Source: Fredinandcohnia humi (lineage in GTDB: Bacteria; Bacillota; Bacilli; Bacillales; Bacillaceae_L). Taken from it: a DNA stretch of 64,000 bases. Where the stretch lies: positions 87,453 to 151,452 of the forward strand of contig NZ_LMBW01000010.1 in NCBI RefSeq assembly GCF_001439915.1, given 5' to 3'. The notes beneath the pieces were generated by a model. It ran no database searches and was not told the origin of the DNA. It worked only from the letters and a program-made list of their open reading frames with translations. Within the stretch, counting starts at the first letter, position 1, and each line of letters starts with the position of its first letter. Of the stretch, positions 1 through 8,505 are shown piece after piece. The position numbers and the translations under genes are program-made.

Positions 1-34
1 CGGCGAACACGATCCATATTAGATATATTCGCAT
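1..34 (-). CDS. possible 5' end of a gene running off the left edge
   Basis: On the minus strand an ATG at 34-32 follows a GGGAGG (43-38) by three bases and stays open to the window edge. The eleven visible codons are hydrophobic (MRIYLIWIVFA), as in a membrane segment or signal peptide. Too little is visible to name it, and the tight ribosome-site spacing leaves doubt that it is a gene. Confidence 0.3.
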   Translation of the reverse strand, partial: MRIYLIWIVFA

Positions 35-119
35 ATACCTCCCAATACCTCATTTATTTGATCCTTTATTAAATCAACATTTTCAATTATTAATACTTAG
101 TTCCAAATATTGTGTCTGA

Positions 120-367
120 CCCCATTTAAGCATGAACACGGCTTGGGGGCAGGCATTTTTTAAATCTCAAAATTGAGTGTGATTTTGCTTCGAAAAGTCC
201 TTCATCGGTGTTATGAAGGACAATTCGCCTGTGGTTTTGCTCTGAAATGTCCTTCTTCTAGCTAGTCCCACATTACCAAAATACTTGAAAACTAATCCCT
301 CCTTATAAATTTTCCAAAAGTAATAAATACTACAAGTATTACTAAGAATTACTGTCTGGAGGCCCTT
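120..367. repeat. leader region with a degenerate 52-bp hairpin repeat
   Basis: Between the left edge and the first full gene there is no convincing coding sequence. At 197-221 lies a hairpin with GTCCTTCAT and ATGAAGGAC as arms. The motif GTCCTTC recurs exactly 52 bases later, at 249. Sequence and period resemble the array at 53.6-53.8 kb (AAAGTCCTTCATCGAGC). I read this as a decayed two-unit member of that family. Confidence 0.5.
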
Positions 368-1336
368 ATGTCAAAAAAGCAAAGTTTATTAAGGAATGGA
401 AACAAGTCTTCCTTAATTGCTGCAATTGTGAACACAATTATTGCGATTATAAAAGGAGTTGCGTTTTTCTTTACGGGGAATGTTGCGATGTTTGCGGAAA
501 CGATGCATTCTTTAGGGGATGCCGCTAATCAATTTTTCGTATACATCGGCAGTGCCTTAAGTAAGAAAATGCCCTCGGAAAAATATCCAAACGGCTTCGG
601 CCGGCTTGTAAATCTTGTTTTACTTGGTGCTGTTCTCATCGTTGGAATTATGAGTTATGAAACAATTAAAGAAGGGTATCATCACATTAAACACCCAACC
701 GAATCAACTGGGATCGCAATTAACCTCTCTGTTTTAGGATTTGCCGCATTCTTGGAGTCGTACGTCCTTTTTAAGGCAATGAAAGAAGTTCTTCATGAAG
801 CACATGTGGAAGCAAGCGGATTCGCAATTGTTTGGAAAAGCTTTAGTCATATTGGAAAAGCCACACCTGCAACAAAACTTGTGTTCATGGAGGATTTAGT
901 CGCAACCTTTGGTGGGCTCATTGCGATTATTGGAATCCTGCTTTCTTATTCTGGAGGCTTTCATGCGGCGGAAGGAATTGCCTCTATAATGATTGGTCTA
1001 ATGATGTTTTATGTTGTAGGGAAGGTATTTTTAGACAATGCAAAAGGTGTACTTGGTGAAGCAGATGAAGAGTTAGAAAACAAAATTGCGGAATTTATTT
1101 TTACAAATCCGGAAATCAAGGATATCCGTACATTGTTTGCGATGAAAGAAGGGGAGGACTTCCATATCGAAATGAAACTAGAAATTGACCCCACTCTTTC
1201 AGTGAAAGAAGCATTTACCATAAAAGAACGAATTGAAGAAAAAATACAAGGAATAAAAGGGGTGACTGATGTCATCATAGAATTCGTGGAAGATGATGGG
1301 GTTAGGACGTGGACGCAAGGACTTGCCACCCAATAG
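368..1336 (+). CDS. cation diffusion facilitator (CDF) family transporter
   Basis: Predicted 322-residue membrane protein that exports divalent metal ions in exchange for protons. About six transmembrane segments fill residues 15-235, and a cytoplasmic ferredoxin-like CDF dimerisation domain follows (about 240-310). Segment 2 carries the family HxxxD metal site (H47, D51, in MHSLGDAANQ). In segment 5 the usual HxxxD is replaced by an acidic pair (E175, D176), so the metal preference may differ from classical zinc exporters. The start is an ATG six bases after GGAGG (357-361). It appears monocistronic, with a strong terminator behind it. The family is clear; the metal cannot be read from sequence. 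Confidence 0.9.
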   Translation: MSKKQSLLRNGNKSSLIAAIVNTIIAIIKGVAFFFTGNVAMFAETMHSLGDAANQFFVYIGSALSKKMPSEKYPNGFGRLVNLVLLGAVLIVGIMSYETIKEGYHHIKHPTESTGIAINLSVLGFAAFLESYVLFKAMKEVLHEAHVEASGFAIVWKSFSHIGKATPATKLVFMEDLVATFGGLIAIIGILLSYSGGFHAAEGIASIMIGLMMFYVVGKVFLDNAKGVLGEADEELENKIAEFIFTNPEIKDIRTLFAMKEGEDFHIEMKLEIDPTLSVKEAFTIKERIEEKIQGIKGVTDVIIEFVEDDGVRTWTQGLATQ

Positions 1337-1377
1337 TCGTTAAAAAGTAACCAGAAACACTAAGCAAATAATTATTA

Positions 1378-1419
1378 AAGGCAACTTACCACATTACATG
1401 GTAGGTTGCCTTTTTTTCA
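1378..1419 (+). terminator. rho-independent terminator after the CDF gene
   Basis: A GC-containing stem (AGGCAACTTACC paired with GGTAGGTTGCCT) with a short loop is followed directly by seven T residues. Confidence 0.85.
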
Positions 1420-1458
1420 TAGTATTAATAAACAAAAATCGCAAAAAATTTGTAGTAT

Positions 1459-1478
1459 TTATGATATTATTATCATAA
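1459..1478. promoter_or_regulatory. AT-rich palindrome upstream of the GGDEF-EAL gene
   Basis: TTATGATA and TATCATAA form an 8-bp inverted repeat around a 4-base spacer, 55 bases before the start codon and in a promoter-like AT-rich stretch. Its shape recalls operators of the Fur/PerR class but does not match the 7-1-7 consensus exactly. The regulator is unknown. Confidence 0.4.
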
Positions 1479-1532
1479 TCATAGTGAAAAATGTCGTTTT
1501 ACATATTTTTATGAAAAACTAGAGGAGGCTAT

Positions 1533-4160
1533 ATGATAGGATTTACGCAATTAAAAGGCAAACTGAATAGCGACATAATCCTATTAGTAGCCCTAATGGG
1601 ACTGGTTCTGTTCGCCTCTCATTTTAAATTATCACTTTTGTATGGAATTACATTTACATTTGCGAGTATTTTTCTATTCTTAATACTTCGCATATTTGGC
1701 TATACCGCTGCGATTGTAACGGGGCTTATCACAATTTTGTTTTCCAACGCTTTTTCAAACAGTCCTTTCTATGCAATCATTAGCTTAACGGAAATCATTT
1801 TTGTTGGTGCGTTTTTCTTTCGTGGCCGAAAAGCAAAAATGTTTTACGTCGATATGTTTTTTTGGTTATTAATTGGATTTGCTCTGTTATTTTTTATTGC
1901 TCGGGAATCTTTGTCAGGCAGTGCCCTTTATTTTCTAATATGTAAAGATATTGCGAACGGACTTTTCAATGTATTAGTTGCAGACGTTTTATTGGCATAT
2001 TTTCCATTTTATAAATTCGTTAAAAATAAGCGAATCAATAAAAATAATGTGTCGATTCATCAGTTTTTATCTCAGATTACATTCTTCACCATTCTTGTTC
2101 CGTTTTTTATAAGTGTCATTACAAATGCAGTGAATACTTTTGATCTCGTAAAAAAAGATTTAGGTGTTGTAGGCGAAACGAGAGTGAATCGGATTGAAGA
2201 TGAATTTCTCCAATTGGAAAACAGCATTGGAAATATCGATGTGAAGCAAATTGAGGATATCATTTGGAGAAATAAGAACCAAGAAAGCAATATTATTGTA
2301 TTTGACAATAAGGATAATATCATTGCGTCGACAGCATTAACGGATTTTGATCCTAATAAGTACGAGGTTCGGGAGATTTCACCAAAGCTTTATGAGGCTC
2401 TGCCAGTCGTAAACAATGATGTACAGCCACTTACGAGATGGAAGGATGCTTATTATTTTTATACGAGGGACACGGATTCATTTCGAATTATGCTACAGTT
2501 CCCAATTGCTCAATATCAACAACGGCTCTTTAATACTTCGCTTGATCAGCTTACATACTTATTAATTCTTGCCGTTTCAGTCATTATATTTATAATGTTC
2601 ATTAGCCAACTTCTTACGAACAACTTAAGGCAGCTTACAACAATCACGACAGGTTTACCACAAAAGCTTCGCAGCTTGGAAAATATTGAGTGGCCACAAA
2701 GCACTATTTCAGAGCTTCGTGTCCTGAGTAAAAACCTAAAGAAGATGGCAGATAAGCTGAAGGAACTTTTCCAAGAAAGTATCGAAATGAATCAAATTTT
2801 AAGTGAACAAACGAAGATGTTGAAGGAATCTGAGGACAAGCTCCATAAGCTAGCTTTTTATGATAGTTTGACTTATTTGCCTAATCGCTATTTTTTCCAA
2901 AACTATGTTAGAGAGCTAATCCGCAATAACTTATATAATGAGATTGCGATTATCTTCATTGACCTTAATCAATTCAAGCAAATCAATGATACTTTAGGGC
3001 ATGATGCAGGAGATTCGCTTCTAAAAGCAACCGGGAACAAGCTTAAGAAGCTACAAGGAGATAACAGACAGGTATTCCGACTTGGAGGGGACGAATTTGT
3101 TGTTGTTCATTCGGTTGAAAATAAGGATGAAGTAACCGAAACGTTAGACATGATTGTCAAAGAATTTTCATCCTATTTTATAATAGCCGGCCAAAATCAC
3201 TATATCACCGCAAGCGTTGGAGTTAGTATGTACCCAGAGGATGGGGAGGACTTAGATACATTAGTAAAATATGCAGATATAGCGATGTATATTTCAAAGG
3301 AGAAGGGTGGCAACACCGTTCAGTTCTTCGACGAATCCATGAAATATAAATTTCAAGAGCGTGTAACGATTGAAAATGCTTTACGTATAGCAGTCGATAA
3401 TAAAGGATTTGAACAGTTTTATCAGCCTAAAATATTTGCAGGTAAAATTACAAGTATTGAAGCCCTACTACGTTGGAACGATCCCGTATTAGGGCCAGTT
3501 TCTCCAGGAGTATTCATCGAAGTAGCTGAGGAAATCGGCTTTATCTCTCAAATTGATGAATGGTCCCTTGTTCAGGCATGTAGGCAGAATAAACAATGGC
3601 AGTTAGAAAATCTTTTACATGTTCCGATTTCTGTAAACCTATCGGCAAAGCATTTCCAACAAGATTATCTTGTTTCCATGGTAAAGAAGGCCTTAGAGAC
3701 TTCGGAATTAGAGCCAAAATATCTAAAACTAGAAATTACAGAAAGCGTGTTTATTTCTGACCAACAGCAAGTTGCCGATCGAATTCGAAGGCTAAAAGAG
3801 CTGGGCGTTCAAATCTCCATTGATGATTTTGGTAAAGGATATTCTTCTCTTTATCAATTATTGAAGCTTCCAATCGATGAAATTAAAATCGATCGACAGT
3901 TTATCCATAATATCGATAAAAATGAGAAAAAGGCATTACTAGTAAAATCGATTTTTGATATTGCGCATGGACTTCGTCTCAATGTGGTTGCAGAGGGAGT
4001 AGAAACCTGGGATGAATGTGGATTGCTTGTGAATATGGGCTGTGATGAAATTCAAGGCTATTTATTCAGTCGACCTATAAGCAAGGATGATATGGTTGAA
4101 TTTATCCGTAATCATAAATCAGTGAAGTTCGAAGCAGCGGTCAAAGGGGAAATAGACTAA
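1533..4160 (+). CDS. membrane-bound GGDEF-EAL protein (cyclic-di-GMP turnover)
   Basis: An 875-residue protein predicted to make and/or degrade cyclic di-GMP. The N-terminal 165 residues are a multi-helix membrane block. A further helix (about 178-200), an extracytoplasmic sensor segment (about 200-330), a helix (about 335-358) and a HAMP-like/coiled linker follow. The GGDEF domain (about 435-600) has an intact RLGGDEF signature. The residues before it do not fit the RxxD inhibitory site. The EAL domain (about 610-865) keeps EALLRW, EITES, DDFGKGYSS, KIDRQF and AEGVET, so both activities look possible. The ATG follows AGAGGAGG. It appears monocistronic, and its ligand is unknown. Confidence 0.92.
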   Translation: MIGFTQLKGKLNSDIILLVALMGLVLFASHFKLSLLYGITFTFASIFLFLILRIFGYTAAIVTGLITILFSNAFSNSPFYAIISLTEIIFVGAFFFRGRKAKMFYVDMFFWLLIGFALLFFIARESLSGSALYFLICKDIANGLFNVLVADVLLAYFPFYKFVKNKRINKNNVSIHQFLSQITFFTILVPFFISVITNAVNTFDLVKKDLGVVGETRVNRIEDEFLQLENSIGNIDVKQIEDIIWRNKNQESNIIVFDNKDNIIASTALTDFDPNKYEVREISPKLYEALPVVNNDVQPLTRWKDAYYFYTRDTDSFRIMLQFPIAQYQQRLFNTSLDQLTYLLILAVSVIIFIMFISQLLTNNLRQLTTITTGLPQKLRSLENIEWPQSTISELRVLSKNLKKMADKLKELFQESIEMNQILSEQTKMLKESEDKLHKLAFYDSLTYLPNRYFFQNYVRELIRNNLYNEIAIIFIDLNQFKQINDTLGHDAGDSLLKATGNKLKKLQGDNRQVFRLGGDEFVVVHSVENKDEVTETLDMIVKEFSSYFIIAGQNHYITASVGVSMYPEDGEDLDTLVKYADIAMYISKEKGGNTVQFFDESMKYKFQERVTIENALRIAVDNKGFEQFYQPKIFAGKITSIEALLRWNDPVLGPVSPGVFIEVAEEIGFISQIDEWSLVQACRQNKQWQLENLLHVPISVNLSAKHFQQDYLVSMVKKALETSELEPKYLKLEITESVFISDQQQVADRIRRLKELGVQISIDDFGKGYSSLYQLLKLPIDEIKIDRQFIHNIDKNEKKALLVKSIFDIAHGLRLNVVAEGVETWDECGLLVNMGCDEIQGYLFSRPISKDDMVEFIRNHKSVKFEAAVKGEID

Positions 4161-4193
4161 AGGAGGCTCCGTAATGGAAGCCTCCTTTTAGTC
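4160..4193 (+). terminator. terminator after the GGDEF-EAL gene
   Basis: AGGAGGCTCC and GGAAGCCTCCT form a stem with a five-base loop, followed by a short T-rich tail. Confidence 0.7.
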
Positions 4194-4194
4194 A

Positions 4195-4314
4195 TGTCTA
4201 GCTCCAGGCGCCTTCGTCTCGAGGTCATAAGCCAATCGCTTCTGAAGGTAAAATGCACCTTCTGTCAGCGCTTGTCTTATGCTTGTCAAATAAGGCTGAG
4301 CGCATTGCACTTTT
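4195..4314 (+). repeat. dispersed intergenic repeat, copy 1
   Basis: About 120 bp running from TCTAGCTCCAGGCGCC through CTCGAGGTCATAAGCCAATC and CTTATGCTTGTC to GCGCATTGCACTTTT. It shares these blocks with copies at 61.95-62.07 kb (same strand) and 35.40-35.58 kb (opposite strand). Complementary blocks near the two ends suggest a folded element. No protein is encoded. Confidence 0.75.
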
Positions 4315-4318
4315 CTTT

Positions 4319-4612
4319 CTATAGTGTAATATTTACATCTCCGTCTTCACCGATTTCAACAGTCGTGTAGCTTTCAAATGTTGACATTTCAGTGATATCA
4401 TGTTTTTCCTCACTTGCGAAGCTCTCCATATATCGTTGATAGTTTTGCGGGTCTTTAACGATGTGGTAATAATAGGTCATCTTTCCGTCGTTATCACTAT
4501 GGGTTCGTAAGAAAAATCTGTCTTGAAACTCGTTTTTAAACCATTCTCTCGCTTCCATATGGTTCGAAAAATCCGGCATATTGTCATAAATAGATGCTAT
4601 ATCAATATTCAT
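4319..4612 (-). CDS. hypothetical 97-residue protein
   Basis: A small acidic protein that I do not recognise. It has no signal peptide or membrane helix. It is rich in aromatic and charged residues (for example AREWFKNEF near residue 25) and ends in an acidic beta-strand-like tail. The ATG is preceded by GAGGGGTG at good spacing, which supports a real gene. It lies alone between a repeat element and the convergent 3' end of the benzoate symporter gene region. No function can be assigned. Confidence 0.65.
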   Translation of the reverse strand: MNIDIASIYDNMPDFSNHMEAREWFKNEFQDRFFLRTHSDNDGKMTYYYHIVKDPQNYQRYMESFASEEKHDITEMSTFESYTTVEIGEDGDVNITL

Positions 4613-4692
4613 GCTGATTCACCCCTCAAGAGATTTTCGGATGTGATTAGTATGTCCAGCTATTTACAACACATCCATTTATGCCAAAAAAC

Positions 4693-5922
4693 CTATGCTC
4701 CCGATTTTAAGTTATTTTCAACTTTTATCTTCTTATCAAAATCATTTTTTTCAATTAATAGGGAAACCAAGATGCTCCCGACAATTGCCCAAAGAGGTGC
4801 ACCAATGTTAAAGAAGTTCACACCTGACATTCCAATGACCAACGCGAAAAAAGCCCCCATTTGAAATGTTGTATCCGCAAAAGCAATTTTCAAGGAACTT
4901 AAAAGAACACCAATCATCGCTAAACCGGCAATCGTACTCACGATCACAGCTGGCATCGCAATAACAAAAGGAACCACAAAAGCCGCAAACACACCGAAGC
5001 ATGCAAATAATACACTATTTGCAACTGAAGCGGCATACCGACCTTCCTTTTTACCCGAATCATCAGAGGCACAAATCGCTGTCATTGGTCCCGCAGTATT
5101 AATCGCATGAGCCCCGAAAAATGAAGCGAAAAATCCCAAGATTGCTCCAAAAACAGCCATCGCACTACTTGGTGGCTTAAATCCCTTTGCCATCAAGATT
5201 CCGGTTGTTTGTGCATTCTCCGTACAGATAATTAAAATTGCAAGCGGTATCGAAAGGGAGATAATAGCTTGAACACTGAAGGTTGGAATTTCTAGTTGGG
5301 GTAGCATAAACGAACCTTGGACCTTTGAAAAATTAAATTCATTCGTGACAACAGCGAGAAGAACAGAGACAACTAATGCTACTAACACAGGTGGTACTTT
5401 TTTGATAAATCGGGAGGAAAACAGATAAACTAAAATGGCCGAGCCGGCTAAAAGGGGAGAAATCTCAACAGATGTAATCATCTCAATCGCAAATCTCATC
5501 ATGACACCAACAATCATCCCCATAACGATGGGGACAGGTATCCAATTCATCACTTTATCAATTAACCCGGTTGCACCAAGCCCAAGGACAATGAGATTCG
5601 CAACAAGATAGGCACCAATTGCTTCCGGCAATGAAAAATGTGGCAAAGCACCCGCAACCAACACGGCACCTGCGATGGAATAAGCCCCAGCGATGGGTTG
5701 CTTATATTTCAAGGATAAAAATAGTCCTAATAATCCCCCAAAGAAATACACAGCAAATAACCAACTTATTGTTTGCTCATGGGTTAAACCACCACTTGAT
5801 GCACCTCCAATAATAATGAGCGCAGGACCAGTACATCCGAATATTGCCGCAACAACACCAGAACTAATCGTATTGATATTTAGATTTTCATATAGATCCT
5901 TAAATCTCCTATTACCTTTCAT
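4693..5922 (-). CDS. benE: BenE-family benzoate/H+ symporter
   Basis: A 409-residue polytopic membrane protein with about twelve helices, of the length and composition of the BenE family, which imports benzoate with protons. The family-typical GAHAINTAGPMTAIC stretch near residues 270-285 is present. It is transcribed away from the crotonase gene at 6202 and shares with it a 280-bp intergenic region that contains an operator-like repeat. Its position beside a benzoate-CoA-ligase-type enzyme and an aromatic oxygenase supports a role in aromatic acid uptake. The substrate is inferred from family and context. The ATG at 5922 follows GGAGG. Confidence 0.85.
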   Translation of the reverse strand: MKGNRRFKDLYENLNINTISSGVVAAIFGCTGPALIIIGGASSGGLTHEQTISWLFAVYFFGGLLGLFLSLKYKQPIAGAYSIAGAVLVAGALPHFSLPEAIGAYLVANLIVLGLGATGLIDKVMNWIPVPIVMGMIVGVMMRFAIEMITSVEISPLLAGSAILVYLFSSRFIKKVPPVLVALVVSVLLAVVTNEFNFSKVQGSFMLPQLEIPTFSVQAIISLSIPLAILIICTENAQTTGILMAKGFKPPSSAMAVFGAILGFFASFFGAHAINTAGPMTAICASDDSGKKEGRYAASVANSVLFACFGVFAAFVVPFVIAMPAVIVSTIAGLAMIGVLLSSLKIAFADTTFQMGAFFALVIGMSGVNFFNIGAPLWAIVGSILVSLLIEKNDFDKKIKVENNLKSGA

Positions 5923-6008
5923 TGAAACCTCCAGAAATAATCACGATTTCCACTTTTTTAATAGAGCATATGTAAGTAGTTCTATAATAACACAAATCCC
6001 ATTCGAGA

Positions 6009-6029
6009 ATTACGTATTTTTTACGAACG
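6009..6029. promoter_or_regulatory. operator-like sequence in the benE upstream region
   Basis: Read on the minus strand it contains TTCGTAAAAAATACGTAAT, which resembles the 3' half of the two 25-bp repeats at 6152 and 11677 (TAAAAAACGTAAT). The half-site spacing is different, so shared regulation of benE is only a possibility. Confidence 0.3.
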
Positions 6030-6114
6030 TTTAAAAAACCACAAAAAAGGAAGAGCGAAAGAGTATGAAAGAGAAAACCCTATTTTTTTCCTCAAAAACA
6101 GCAGAATCACCGAT

Positions 6115-6143
6115 TTGATAATTTAATAAAGATTCAGTATATT
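6115..6143 (+). promoter_or_regulatory. sigma-A promoter of the first crotonase gene
   Basis: TTGATA (6115-6120), a 17-bp spacer, and TATATT (6138-6143). Transcription would begin near 6150, just in front of the 25-bp operator. The layout is the same as at the paaA promoter. Confidence 0.7.
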
Positions 6144-6151
6144 TGTAAATA

Positions 6152-6176
6152 ATTACGAAAGGCTAAAAAACGTAAT
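6152..6176. promoter_or_regulatory. 25-bp inverted-repeat operator (candidate PaaX site), crotonase promoter
   Basis: ATTACG-N13-CGTAAT, starting eight bases after the -10 box. An equivalent element with the same arm spacing, the same distance to the -10 box and the same trailing ACA lies upstream of paaA (11677-11701). A repressor here would block initiation or early elongation. The local PaaX protein is the obvious candidate, by inference only. Confidence 0.65.
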
Positions 6177-6201
6177 ACATAATTTCGGGAGGTAATGAAG
6201 A

Positions 6202-6999
6202 ATGACAACGACAGTAAACGAAACAAAAACATTAACAGTAAAAAAAGCAAATGGGATCGCCGAAGTTCACATCCATGTAAACAAAACGAATTCTTATGAC
6301 CTTGACTATTACAAAGAATTAAATGCTGCAATTGATGATATTCGTTTTGACAATGATATTAAAGTAGCTGTTTTAATGAGTGATATGCCAAAATTCTTCT
6401 CAGCGGGGGCAAATATCAATTTCTTAAAATCTGCTGAGCCACGCTTTAAAACACAATTTTGCTTATTCTGTAATGAAACTCTAGATAAAATTGCGCGCTC
6501 TCCACAAATCTGGATTGCTTGCTTGGAGGGTCATACAGTGGGTGGTGGTTTGGAAATGGCCCTGGCCTGTGACCTGCGTTTTATGGGAGACCAAGCAGGA
6601 AAGATCGGACTTCCTGAGGTTTCTTTAGGTGTATTAGCGGGAACAGGTGGAACTCAACGTCTTGCCCGCCAAGTGGGACATTCAAAAGCTCTTGATTTGA
6701 ACATCACCGGCGAAACATTAACACCTGGGGAGGCATTAGATATTAACCTTGTAGACCGTGTATATCCACAGGAAGAAATGAGAGCGAAAACGTTAGAATA
6801 CGCAGAGAAGATTGCAAACAGTGCTACTTACGCAACATCTAATATTAAGCTGTCCATTATGAACGGCAAAGAAATGCCACTTAATGCAGCTATCCGTTAC
6901 GAGGGCGAGCTTCAAAATCTATTATTCCGTTCACAAGATGCTCAGGAGGGCTTAAGTGCATTCATTGAAAAGCGTGAGGCTAACTGGAGTGGGAAATAA
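6202..6999 (+). CDS. enoyl-CoA hydratase/isomerase (crotonase), copy 1
   Basis: A 265-residue crotonase-fold protein. Both glutamates expected of a true hydratase are present: E118 in GGGLEMAL and E139 in LPEVSLG. The oxyanion-hole segment FFSAGANINF (about 65-75) is also present. It probably hydrates or hydrolyses an unsaturated CoA intermediate of aromatic ring degradation. The gene is almost identical in protein sequence to the one at 17415, although many synonymous codons differ. It has its own promoter and operator and a hairpin behind it. The ATG follows CGGGAGG. Which step it catalyses (oxepin-like ring hydrolysis or later beta-oxidation) cannot be read from sequence. Confidence 0.88.
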   Translation: MTTTVNETKTLTVKKANGIAEVHIHVNKTNSYDLDYYKELNAAIDDIRFDNDIKVAVLMSDMPKFFSAGANINFLKSAEPRFKTQFCLFCNETLDKIARSPQIWIACLEGHTVGGGLEMALACDLRFMGDQAGKIGLPEVSLGVLAGTGGTQRLARQVGHSKALDLNITGETLTPGEALDINLVDRVYPQEEMRAKTLEYAEKIANSATYATSNIKLSIMNGKEMPLNAAIRYEGELQNLLFRSQDAQEGLSAFIEKREANWSGK

Positions 7000-7012
7000 G
7001 AATTGAATGAAA

Positions 7013-7046
7013 GGCGATATCGGGTTTCCGGTATCGCTATTTCTTA
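7013..7046 (+). terminator. hairpin behind the first crotonase gene
   Basis: GGCGATATCGG and CCGGTATCGCT form a stem with a short loop, followed by a weak T-rich stretch (ATTTCTT). It may be a partial terminator, because thioesterase and paaX follow within 600 bases on the same strand. Confidence 0.55.
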
Positions 7047-7098
7047 AGGCTCAGTGAATGAATTTTTCCGAGCCTTTTTCATCAATAGGAGGAATAGT

Positions 7099-7548
7099 GT
7101 GAGATCAAATGAGTTTCAAGTCATTGTTAACTGGGGAGATACCGACAAAGCTGGTATCGTGTATTACCCAAATTATTTCAAATGGTTCGATATCGCAGGG
7201 CATCAATTTTTTAGAAGCTGTGGATTATCACCAAACACATTGGAAGACGAACGACAAATTATCCTGCCCATGCTTGATGCAAGATGCAGCTTTGAAAAAA
7301 CATTATTGTATGATGACATTATAACGATTCGAACAAAGGTTGAAGAAATTAATACAAAAACGATCAAGCTACGTCATGAAGTATATAGGGGAGAAACAAG
7401 AACGGGACATGGGTATGAGATACGTGGATGGGTAAAACAATCACCAACCGAAATTAAAGCTGTTCCAATACCCAAGGATGTACGGTCCATTCTACAAGAA
7501 GACCTTCACACGAATGAAACAGGAAAAAGACCACTTTTTAATGCATAA
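7099..7548 (+). CDS. 4HBT-type acyl-CoA thioesterase
   Basis: A 149-residue hotdog-fold thioesterase of the 4-hydroxybenzoyl-CoA thioesterase family. The family motif WGDTDKAGIVYYPNYFKW, with its catalytic-site aspartate, is near residues 11-28. I chose the GTG at 7099 because AGGAGG (7087-7092) lies six bases upstream. An in-frame ATG at 7054 would add fifteen residues without a ribosome site. In this cluster it may release CoA from dead-end aromatic or ring-opened thioesters, as PaaI and PaaY do in phenylacetate degradation. That role is inferred. Confidence 0.85.
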   Translation: MRSNEFQVIVNWGDTDKAGIVYYPNYFKWFDIAGHQFFRSCGLSPNTLEDERQIILPMLDARCSFEKTLLYDDIITIRTKVEEINTKTIKLRHEVYRGETRTGHGYEIRGWVKQSPTEIKAVPIPKDVRSILQEDLHTNETGKRPLFNA

Positions 7549-7620
7549 TTTCCAAAATCCTCTATAATAAAAATTAACATTATCGAAATATAACAAAAAA
7601 TAGTAAGCGTGGTGACTTCG

Positions 7621-8493
7621 ATGAAGCCTAGATCCTTAATGTTTACATTATATGGTGAATATATTAAATATTATGGGGGAGAAATTTGGGTTGGTAGTTT
7701 AATTGAACTTATGAAGCCGTTTGGGGTATCCGAATCGTCTGTAAGGGGCGCGATATTTCGAATGGCCCAAAATAATTTGCTGGAGGTCCGAAAAGTAGGA
7801 AAGAAGAGCTATTATTCCGCAACTGCCCAAGGTCGTGTTGATGAAGGGGTTAGCAGGGTGTATGCCACTCAAAATCACATATGGGATAAGAAGTGGAGAA
7901 TCCTTACATATTCGTTTCCGGAAGAAAAGCGTGAGATTCGCAATAAAATCCGAAAAGAACTGATTTGGACAGGATTTGGTCATCTCACAAATAGTACACT
8001 AGTGACACCAAATCCCGTTGAGGATCAAGTAAAAGAAATGATCAAAGTATACGAAATTGAAGAATATGCGTTTTTATTCACATCATCTTCAATTGTAACA
8101 CATGACAATCAAACCATAATTGATATCGGTTGGGACTTAAATATGGTGAGGGATGAATATCAAACCTTTATTGATACGTTCACACCAAAATTTGAAGAAC
8201 TGCGGGAAAAAGCATTAAATAACACATTAAAGGATGAAGAATGTTTTTTTGAAAGAACTGTGCTTGTGCATCAGTACCGGAAGTTTCTTTTTCAGGATCC
8301 AGGTTTTCCAAGGGATTTACTTCCGCAGGGCTGGATTGGTATAAAGGCACGAGAATTATTTTGGAATATTCATCAGCTTTTATCGATCCCATCAATTCGG
8401 TACTTTGAGTCCGTTTTTGAAAGAGCTCCAGATCACGAAATTCAAATCGAACGTGATAAAGCACTAAATCCATTTGGAGAGATTTACATTTAA
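7621..8493 (+). CDS. paaX: PaaX-family transcriptional regulator
   Basis: A 290-residue PaaX-type protein, usually a repressor released by an aromatic acyl-CoA such as phenylacetyl-CoA. The N-terminus (MKPRSLMFTLYGEYI) and the winged helix-turn-helix (about 25-75, with VSESSVRGAIFRMAQ) are typical, and the length matches the family. I prefer the ATG at 7621 over the GTG at 7609 because GGTGA (7611-7615) then serves as ribosome site and the protein starts like its relatives. It is the only pathway regulator seen in the aromatic region, so it probably acts on the paired operators at 6152 and 11677. Its inducer here may be a different acyl-CoA. Confidence 0.88.
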   Translation: MKPRSLMFTLYGEYIKYYGGEIWVGSLIELMKPFGVSESSVRGAIFRMAQNNLLEVRKVGKKSYYSATAQGRVDEGVSRVYATQNHIWDKKWRILTYSFPEEKREIRNKIRKELIWTGFGHLTNSTLVTPNPVEDQVKEMIKVYEIEEYAFLFTSSSIVTHDNQTIIDIGWDLNMVRDEYQTFIDTFTPKFEELREKALNNTLKDEECFFERTVLVHQYRKFLFQDPGFPRDLLPQGWIGIKARELFWNIHQLLSIPSIRYFESVFERAPDHEIQIERDKALNPFGEIYI

Positions 8494-8505
8494 CCGAGGT
8501 GAGAC

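Noticed and set aside
120-140. REP/RAYT-type palindromic element (GTGTCTGACCCC near 112-124)
   Set aside because: The GTGTCTGACCCC word occurs once, without the inverted partner or a RAYT transposase in view, so it is not listed as an element.
1009-1329. Long minus-strand frame inside the CDF gene
   Set aside because: Antisense shadow with no ribosome site. Similar antisense or out-of-frame stretches inside other genes were also left out.
7578-7606. Third PaaX-type operator before paaX
   Set aside because: ATTATCG...TAGTAA is vaguely similar to the two 25-bp repeats but has different arm spacing and poor symmetry. I do not count it.
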